DNA of 64,000 bases from Acinetobacter sp. TGL-Y2 (lineage in GTDB: Bacteria; Pseudomonadota; Gammaproteobacteria; Pseudomonadales; Moraxellaceae): assembly GCF_001612555.1 (NCBI RefSeq), contig NZ_CP015110.1:2666001-2730000 (forward strand), in the 5' to 3' direction. Of the stretch, positions 58,403 to 64,000 are shown piece after piece; position 1 is the stretch's first letter, and the number at the start of each line of letters is the position of its first letter. Position numbers and translations under genes: made by a program. The notes beneath the pieces were generated by a model. That model was not told where the DNA came from. It saw only the letters and a program-made list of their open reading frames with translations, and searched no databases.

Positions 58403-60520
58403 TTAGAAACCAAACTCCATACCAATACTGAAGTTACGTCCCATTTGAGGAATATTGGATAAGAATGAGGTATGCGAATACACCTGATCATCCAGTAAAT
58501 TGTTTGCCTTTAAGTAGACCCGATAATCATTGCGATTATTGAGTTGACCTGCATACGACACACCAACATTGACCATATTATAGCCTTGAGTCTGGTTTTC
58601 ATAACTTGCGATATCATCTTGCTTAAACACATGATAATACTCAGCCGAACCTGACCAACCATCGGCAAAATCTGCCTCAATTTTGCTTCCTAAACGACCC
58701 GCAGGTACGCGAGGTGCATTCTGCCCGTCAATTTTACCGCGGACATAATCACCAAATACGCTCATCTTGTACCAGTCACTAAAGGCATAGCCAATCTGAG
58801 CCTCTGCACCATAAAACTTGGCTTTATCCTGAGTATATTCTACGCCTCTCAAGTTTCCTGTTTGAGCAACCGTCGCACCATAAATATAATCATCAAACCA
58901 GTTATGATAAATATGAGCATGATAATCAAGCTTAGCACCTTCATAGTGTAAGCCCAGCTCTAGATTGTTTGAGGTTTCTTTATCGAGTTGATCATTACCC
59001 AATTCATAAGTATTGGTGGCAAAATGCAAACCATCTGCATATAACTCTTGAGCGAGCGGCAAGCGTTGTTGATGCGACCCCACAATGGACAATTTATAGT
59101 TGGGTGCAAAGGCCCAATTGGCAGTGGCTGATGCGGATACACCAGTTCCCGAATAATTTTTTTGACTTGAATCAACCTCAATTTTTTGATGATCTACACG
59201 TCCACCGAGTTCAACATGCACATCACCGATCTGCGTGTGTTCAAGTGCAAATAGGCTGTACTTTTGCGTTTTGGTGTCAGCCATCAATACATCATGATTG
59301 TGGTCTTGATGTTCATGATCATTGTGATCATCTAAATCAACGTCTTCATGGGCATGAGCTTCAGGTGCAGAAAGACTAATTTTTTGCTGTGAGATTTGTG
59401 TGCCAATCACGCCTTCCCACCCAGCAACCGGAACATGAACCAACTCTAAGCGTCCATCATAGCCTTTACTTTTAAAATTACTGATAACGCTGTTTTCTTC
59501 CAGTTCATCATGTTCATAATCGGTAAAGCTGGCATGCGCACGTAATTTTTCAAACCCTTTAAAAGGCTGATCGAGTTCAGTTCGAAGATCATAACGTTCA
59601 GATTTTAAATCTACCCATGGTCCACCATGTTCTTCATCATGATGAGCATCTTCATCAGATTCAGGGCAATGAAAATGATCACCATGTAATTCACAGCCAT
59701 GATATTCATGACTATGTCCTGGCAGACCATATTGATCTTGACGATTGCTATAAGACAGACCGACAAAGCCACGATCATGAATCCATGACCCACCCACATT
59801 GACTGTTTGCCCTTCGGCAAAGGTATTGCCTACTCGACGTTCTTTTTCAAAATGCGAATGATCACCATGCGGATGTTCTACAGCATAGTCTGGTGCAATA
59901 TAATCATTCGATTTATTTTTTAAAGCTTCGACACGTAAAGCAAAACTGTCTCCTACCGCTGCGGTTACACCTGCACTTGCCAATTTTTCATCATTACCAG
60001 AGTTGTAACGTAGACCGACTTGCCCTTCCAACCCATTTTGCGGCATTTGAGTGGGAATCTTTTGATCTGTGACATTCACAAGCCCCCCCACATTTCCTGC
60101 GCTATACAGCAAGGTTGAGGGACCACGAATCACTTCTACTTGTTTTGCAAGTATGGGGTCAACGGTCACGGCATGGTCGGGTGATAAGGTTGAAACATCT
60201 GCGGTCTCAGATGCATGTTGTAAAACTTTCACACGTGGGCCATCTTGACCACGAATCACTGGACGGCTTGAGCCTGAACCATATTGATTTGAATAGACCC
60301 CAAGTTCATCTGCCAAAGCATCACCGATGGTGGTGGCACGTTCTTTCAGTTTTTTGCTGTCAATCACATGATCGGCAACTGCGAAATCTGCGGCGGTTTG
60401 TACCAAAGGATGTGCTTGTAATTGAATGGTTTCTAGTTTTGTGGCTTGATCTTCTGCAAAAGCAATAGGGCTTAAGATTGAGAAAATCGAAAGCGTAATT
60501 AAATTCTTATGAAATGACAT
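58403..60520 (-). CDS. znuD: TonB-dependent zinc receptor ZnuD
   Basis: The 705-residue outer membrane receptor has a signal peptide (to about residue 22), a TonB-box region (ETIQLQAHPL), a plug with RPVIRGQDGPRVKVLQ and EVIRGPSTLLYSAGNVGGLVNV, and a barrel ending IGMEFGF. Three His/Asp-rich loops lie at about residues 216-223, 269-299 and 388-409, with two Cys in the second. This is typical of ZnuD, which scavenges zinc. A Zur box lies upstream at 60551-60569, fitting zinc-limited induction. It is full length with its own terminator. Confidence 0.92.
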   Translation of the reverse strand: MSFHKNLITLSIFSILSPIAFAEDQATKLETIQLQAHPLVQTAADFAVADHVIDSKKLKERATTIGDALADELGVYSNQYGSGSSRPVIRGQDGPRVKVLQHASETADVSTLSPDHAVTVDPILAKQVEVIRGPSTLLYSAGNVGGLVNVTDQKIPTQMPQNGLEGQVGLRYNSGNDEKLASAGVTAAVGDSFALRVEALKNKSNDYIAPDYAVEHPHGDHSHFEKERRVGNTFAEGQTVNVGGSWIHDRGFVGLSYSNRQDQYGLPGHSHEYHGCELHGDHFHCPESDEDAHHDEEHGGPWVDLKSERYDLRTELDQPFKGFEKLRAHASFTDYEHDELEENSVISNFKSKGYDGRLELVHVPVAGWEGVIGTQISQQKISLSAPEAHAHEDVDLDDHNDHEHQDHNHDVLMADTKTQKYSLFALEHTQIGDVHVELGGRVDHQKIEVDSSQKNYSGTGVSASATANWAFAPNYKLSIVGSHQQRLPLAQELYADGLHFATNTYELGNDQLDKETSNNLELGLHYEGAKLDYHAHIYHNWFDDYIYGATVAQTGNLRGVEYTQDKAKFYGAEAQIGYAFSDWYKMSVFGDYVRGKIDGQNAPRVPAGRLGSKIEADFADGWSGSAEYYHVFKQDDIASYENQTQGYNMVNVGVSYAGQLNNRNDYRVYLKANNLLDDQVYSHTSFLSNIPQMGRNFSIGMEFGF

Positions 60521-60550
60521 GAGGTTGGCTCAAAGGGCTGAATTTTGAAT

Positions 60551-60569
60551 AATGTTATAATATAACATT
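60551..60569 (-). promoter_or_regulatory. Zur operator (Zur box) of znuD
   Basis: AATGTTATA-A-TATAACATT is a perfect palindrome matching the proteobacterial Zur consensus core GTTATANTATAAC. It lies 31-49 bases upstream of the znuD start, within the expected promoter, and should block transcription when zinc is sufficient. Confidence 0.92.
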
Positions 60570-60585
60570 CCATTTTTTTTGCAAT

Positions 60586-60610
60586 AAAAAAGACAACTTA
60601 TGTTGTCATT
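60586..60610 (-). terminator. Terminator of the O-antigen ligase-like gene
   Basis: GACAAC and GTTGTC (60592-60597 with 60602-60607) with TTAT loop and T run on the minus strand, 22 bases after the stop at 60629. It directly abuts the znuD promoter region. Confidence 0.82.
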
Positions 60611-60628
60611 TTTATTATTTCAGTTCCG

Positions 60629-61903
60629 TCAAACTTTATCCCTGATCAAAATAAAGCTCATAATTGAAGCGACAACCCAATAGAAAATGTATGTCGTATT
60701 ATTAAAAAATAGATAATATTCTGTTAAGCCGCAGAACATATAATAGACTACAAACACTACTCCCGTTACCGACAGATTCCTAGTCAATTCGTCTTTAACC
60801 CACATATTTTTTAGAAAGTAGGCTATTGCTACGAAGAAAGTAGATAAAAGAGTCAGTAACCCAATGAGTCCATTGGCTGCCAATTCATGGACATAAATAC
60901 TATGTAAATGCTGAAAACAATGGGGTAAATCACCTCGCTCATAAAGACGACAGTTTTCTAACTCAATTTCATGCATACCGATGCCAATCACAGGATTTTG
61001 CTTAAACATTACTAAGCCATTTTCCCAAAGGTATAATCGTATTCCTGAGCTATTTTGATAATTATTGTTTTGAATATGCTGCGAATCATCTTGAAAATGA
61101 TTCATTCTTTGAACCACGGGAGAATTTGGAGTAATTAAATTTCCTAAAATAAAAGTACAGGCTAATACCCACATCAATAGGGTCTTCTTTAATTGTGATT
61201 TTAAATACAGGATCGTAATGACAAGAAAGGCAAAAGGTAGCCCGACCCAGGTTCCTCTTGAGCCATGTAAAACCAGCAAAAATATGCATAACATACTTAA
61301 GATTAAATAAAGGTAAGACTTTCTAGATGATGAACCAAATGAATAGCACAGTAACAGCAGGCTTAAGGATATAAAGCCAATATCATAACTAATCACCGGA
61401 TTAAAAAATTCAGCAAATCGACCACGATCAAACTCTAAAGCGATGCCCCAATAAGCCAAATATAAAATCAGTATGAAAATGATAGCGGCAATGATATTAA
61501 AAAAGTCTGTGACTTTAAAACGGCTGTAGTGATAAATGGTCGGCAACAAAATAAAAGGGATAAACCAAAGGTACTGATTGATGATCGCTTTATATGTACG
61601 ATACAAATGCTCAGGAATCAGATCAAGTCTGATGGTCAGGTGGTTCATCAGGGTCACCCCTAAAAAACCAATACTGCAAAACAGAATTAAATATTGATTC
61701 GGCTTAATAAATTTTGATTTAAAAATACAGTATGCAGATAATAAAATGAAAACAATTGAAATATTAAAATGTCTAAAAGACGCATTAAAGAAATAATGCA
61801 TATAAACGAGAGCAAACAACACCAGAATTATGATTTTTAAAGCATTGTCTTTTAAATGGTCTTTTAAACTGAATAAGAGGCTCTTATCAGCAATCACTGT
61901 CAT
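60629..61903 (-). CDS. O-antigen ligase-like (WaaL/PglL-type) membrane protein
   Basis: The 424-residue protein has about 11-12 helices and the Wzy_C/O-antigen ligase features: LHGSRGTWVGLPFAFLVI and the periplasmic loop with VMFKQNPVIGIGMHEIE, CFQHLHSIYVHELAANGLIG. The HxHSxxxxxLA-type motif is characteristic of the group; it includes WaaL ligases and PglL O-oligosaccharyltransferases. It stands alone, without glycan-synthesis genes in the window. ATG at 61903 has GAGAT upstream. Which acceptor it uses cannot be said. Confidence 0.82.
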   Translation of the reverse strand: MTVIADKSLLFSLKDHLKDNALKIIILVLFALVYMHYFFNASFRHFNISIVFILLSAYCIFKSKFIKPNQYLILFCSIGFLGVTLMNHLTIRLDLIPEHLYRTYKAIINQYLWFIPFILLPTIYHYSRFKVTDFFNIIAAIIFILILYLAYWGIALEFDRGRFAEFFNPVISYDIGFISLSLLLLCYSFGSSSRKSYLYLILSMLCIFLLVLHGSRGTWVGLPFAFLVITILYLKSQLKKTLLMWVLACTFILGNLITPNSPVVQRMNHFQDDSQHIQNNNYQNSSGIRLYLWENGLVMFKQNPVIGIGMHEIELENCRLYERGDLPHCFQHLHSIYVHELAANGLIGLLTLLSTFFVAIAYFLKNMWVKDELTRNLSVTGVVFVVYYMFCGLTEYYLFFNNTTYIFYWVVASIMSFILIRDKV

Positions 61904-62007
61904 CTCTACCCAAATCGATTCATTTTACTGCATGTTTACATATTTTTCATTGATTTAATTCAGCTTCAAATCAACAATCTAGCATACTCATTGATTCACT
62001 TTCTTGA

Positions 62008-62772
62008 ATGCCTTTTACCATCTCTCATGCCGTTCTTGCTCCGCCCATCTCAAAATGGTCTGGGCAACGACTACCTATTTCTGCTCTTGCCATTGGTTGT
62101 ATGGTACCTGATCTGGTGCGATTATTTACCTCAGAACAGATTAACAGCACACATCTGTGGAGTGCTTGGCTGTATCCAAACCTACTGATCGGCATCGCGT
62201 TTTGTCTACTGTGGTATTTGGTTTTTCGTCCAGCGTTGTTTCGTTTTATAGGTATTCAAAAGCCAATTAACATTTCATCATTCAAACAATCCATCATTTT
62301 TATTTTTTGGATTATTTTATCCCTCATCATTGGCACAGCCACGCATCTTATATGGGATGGTTTAACCCATGTCGACTTTCGCACATTGGCTTTTCATGAT
62401 TTTTTAAGTCAAAATATCTTATTGGCTAATCACACCTACTCCATGCATCGAGTCTTGCAAGTGGGTACATCTATTTTAGCATTACCTGTTTTGCTATGGA
62501 TGGCACTCAAACATCAAAAAAGATATGCACAAAACCCACCGATTCATCCTAAAATTAAAATCTATGCTCTGAGCCTACTAGCTGTTTCATTTTTTGCGGG
62601 ATGTTTTGGCTATATTTCATTTGCACAGCCTTTAGGCCCAGCAGCTTGGCAAAATGATCTGTACTGGTTTATTGGAAAGTCGATTAATCATTCTTTTAGT
62701 GCATTTTTAATGGTGTTTGCACTCGGTTGTATTATTTTTCAAATTTTAGATCGTAAAGCCTATTTTGAATAA
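62008..62772 (+). CDS. DUF4184 membrane protein
   Basis: The 254-residue protein begins MPFTISHAVLAPPISKWSGQRLPISALAIGCMVPDLVRLF, the DUF4184 signature (PFTxSHxAxxxP, GxxxPD), and has about six helices; the motif THLIWDGLTHVD carries a conserved His/Asp pair. The family is of unknown function, with predicted metal-binding residues in the first and third helices. It is inner-membrane. No SD is clear, but ATG at 62008 gives the conserved N-terminus. aspS lies 170 bases downstream. Confidence 0.85.
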   Translation: MPFTISHAVLAPPISKWSGQRLPISALAIGCMVPDLVRLFTSEQINSTHLWSAWLYPNLLIGIAFCLLWYLVFRPALFRFIGIQKPINISSFKQSIIFIFWIILSLIIGTATHLIWDGLTHVDFRTLAFHDFLSQNILLANHTYSMHRVLQVGTSILALPVLLWMALKHQKRYAQNPPIHPKIKIYALSLLAVSFFAGCFGYISFAQPLGPAAWQNDLYWFIGKSINHSFSAFLMVFALGCIIFQILDRKAYFE

Positions 62773-62942
62773 TCAGAACGGATCAAGCTCGATATAAAGG
62801 ATATTGGCTTGAATTCTTGTTGTTTCTTGATCTTGCGCTTGTGACAAAGTTCTCAAAGAGGCATAATTCAGGCTTCGAATAAAGGCGTTACGCTGTTTAC
62901 GTAGCCGCTTTCTTTAACCCATATAGTTGGATTTTATACGCT

Positions 62943-64000
62943 ATGATGCGCACTCATTACTGCGGTTCTTTAACCGAAACTCAAATTGACCAAACCGTAA
63001 CATTATGCGGTTGGGTTCATCGTCGCCGTGACCACGGTGGTGTGATCTTCCTCGATATGCGTGACCGTGATGGTCTAGTACAAGTGGTGATTGATCCAGA
63101 TACCCCAGAAGCATTCGCAACTGCAGATAAAGTACGCTCAGAATTCGTATTAAAAATCACTGGCCGCGTACGTCGTCGTTACGAAGGTACAGAAAATGCA
63201 AATATGGTCAGTGGTCAAATTGAAGTTTTAGGCAAAGAGATTGAAGTGCTGGCTCAATCTGAAACGCCGCCATTCCCATTAAATGACGAAAATACCAATA
63301 TTTCAGAAGAAATTCGTTTGAAGTACCGTTTCTTGGACATCCGTCGTCCAGAAATGTTAGATCGTTTGCGTTTCCGCTCTAAACTCACCAACCTGATTCG
63401 TAACTACTTCGAAGAGAATGGTTTTTTAGATGTTGAAACGCCAATTTTGACACGTGCAACGCCTGAAGGTGCACGTGACTATTTAGTGCCAAGCCGTGTA
63501 TCTAACGGTAGCTTCTATGCACTGCCACAATCACCACAATTGTTTAAACAGTTGTTAATGGTGGGCGGTATCGATCGTTACTACCAAATTGCTAAATGTT
63601 TCCGTGATGAAGACCTACGTGCGGATCGTCAGCCTGAATTTACCCAAATCGACGTTGAAACATCGTTCATGAGTGACGATGACATCATGGATTTGATGGA
63701 AACGTTGACTGTTAAGATGTTTAAAGAACTTTTAAGCGTTGAGTTTGATAAATTCCCACGTATGACCTATGCAGATGCTATGCGAGATTACGCATCTGAT
63801 AAACCTGATATGCGTATTCCTTTGAAACTGGTTGACGTTGCAGACATGATGCAAGACGTTGAGTTCAAAGTATTCGCAGGCCCTGCCAAAGATCCTAAAG
63901 GCCGTATTGTTGCACTTCGCGTACCCGGTGCTGGTTCACTGCCACGTAGCCAAATTGATGAATATACTAAATTCGTGGGTATCTATGGCGCGAAAGGTTT
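62943..64000 (+). CDS. aspS: Aspartyl-tRNA synthetase AspS (partial, N-terminal)
   Basis: The frame opens at ATG 62943 ([19 protein letters not shown]) and remains open to the window edge, covering about 352 of the usual 590 residues. It contains the OB-fold anticodon-binding domain ([21 protein letters not shown]), class II motif 1 ([20 protein letters not shown]), the [14 protein letters not shown] flipping region and motif 2 ([18 protein letters not shown]), then the GAD insertion. It charges tRNA-Asp, a core translation step. ATG 62946 is an equally possible start, one codon later. Confidence 0.97.
   Translation, partial: MMRTHYCGSLTETQIDQTVTLCGWVHRRRDHGGVIFLDMRDRDGLVQVVIDPDTPEAFATADKVRSEFVLKITGRVRRRYEGTENANMVSGQIEVLGKEIEVLAQSETPPFPLNDENTNISEEIRLKYRFLDIRRPEMLDRLRFRSKLTNLIRNYFEENGFLDVETPILTRATPEGARDYLVPSRVSNGSFYALPQSPQLFKQLLMVGGIDRYYQIAKCFRDEDLRADRQPEFTQIDVETSFMSDDDIMDLMETLTVKMFKELLSVEFDKFPRMTYADAMRDYASDKPDMRIPLKLVDVADMMQDVEFKVFAGPAKDPKGRIVALRVPGAGSLPRSQIDEYTKFVGIYGAKG

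Noticed and set aside
59617..59802. Histidine-rich plus-strand frame inside znuD
   Set aside because: Reverse complement of the His/Asp codons of znuD; no start signal.
1..64000. Prophage, integron, secretion system or capsule cluster
   Set aside because: No integrase, phage structural genes, attC sites or polysaccharide cluster seen; only one IS and a toxin-antitoxin relic.

Overview
The window looks like a chromosomal segment of an Acinetobacter species, probably not A. baumannii itself. It is AT-rich. It carries an Acinetobacter-type OmpA, a BaeS/BaeR pair close to those I know from that genus, a sulfite reductase gene overlapping a DUF934 gene, a trpF-trpB pair, and many small proteins of a type common in Moraxellaceae. 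No rRNA, tRNA or CRISPR array was seen. Most of the window is core metabolism and envelope, with small accessory or decaying patches.

Layout. 1-7.5 kb: small housekeeping genes (Nudix, yjdM, rraB, an RluA-family synthase, DUF4126, a zinc ribbon peptide) interrupted by a complete IS630-family element, a 7-bp tandem repeat, the wreck of a vapBC toxin-antitoxin module and an AT-rich MltR-like gene. 7.5-18 kb: a lone acnD, lipoproteins, a YgfZ-like protein, a PQQ sugar dehydrogenase, a Sel1-repeat protein, an AEC transporter and an old yellow enzyme. 18-26 kb: mutM-ppiC, a frameshifted mscL, typA, a purine permease, rsmC and a LysP-like permease. 26-35 kb: a Pal-like lipoprotein, ompA, an orphan FimT-like pseudopilin, a thiolase, cysI-DUF934, DUF1543 and a CPBP protease. 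34-40 kb: trpF-trpB, then a cobalamin riboswitch controlling btuB and a PduO-type adenosyltransferase. 40-47 kb: a delta-9 desaturase with an operator-like palindrome, two broken genes (DHCW cupin, YjbR), selO, an L,D-transpeptidase and an AroP-like permease. 47-56 kb: baeSR with a divergent duplicated-motif lipoprotein, two tandem acyl-CoA dehydrogenases, psiE and an RcnB-like protein. 56-64 kb: a REP-like repeat, a phospholipase D-family enzyme, a histidine-rich ZnuD receptor behind a Zur box, an O-antigen ligase-like protein, DUF4184 and the start of aspS.

How genes work together. The riboswitch-btuB-adenosyltransferase block imports and activates B12. Zur box plus znuD is a zinc-scavenging unit. 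BaeSR is an envelope-stress system with a candidate periplasmic lipoprotein next door. cysI and DUF934 serve sulfite reduction, and trpF-trpB serve tryptophan synthesis.

No wholly new multi-gene system stands out. The most notable signals are the decayed vapBC relic, the DHCW cupin gene broken by a segment containing a perfect small palindrome, the frameshifted mscL and yjbR genes, a two-repeat orphan protein at 44.8 kb, the 7-bp repeat upstream of the pseudouridine synthase gene, and operator-like palindromes in front of ompA and the desaturase.
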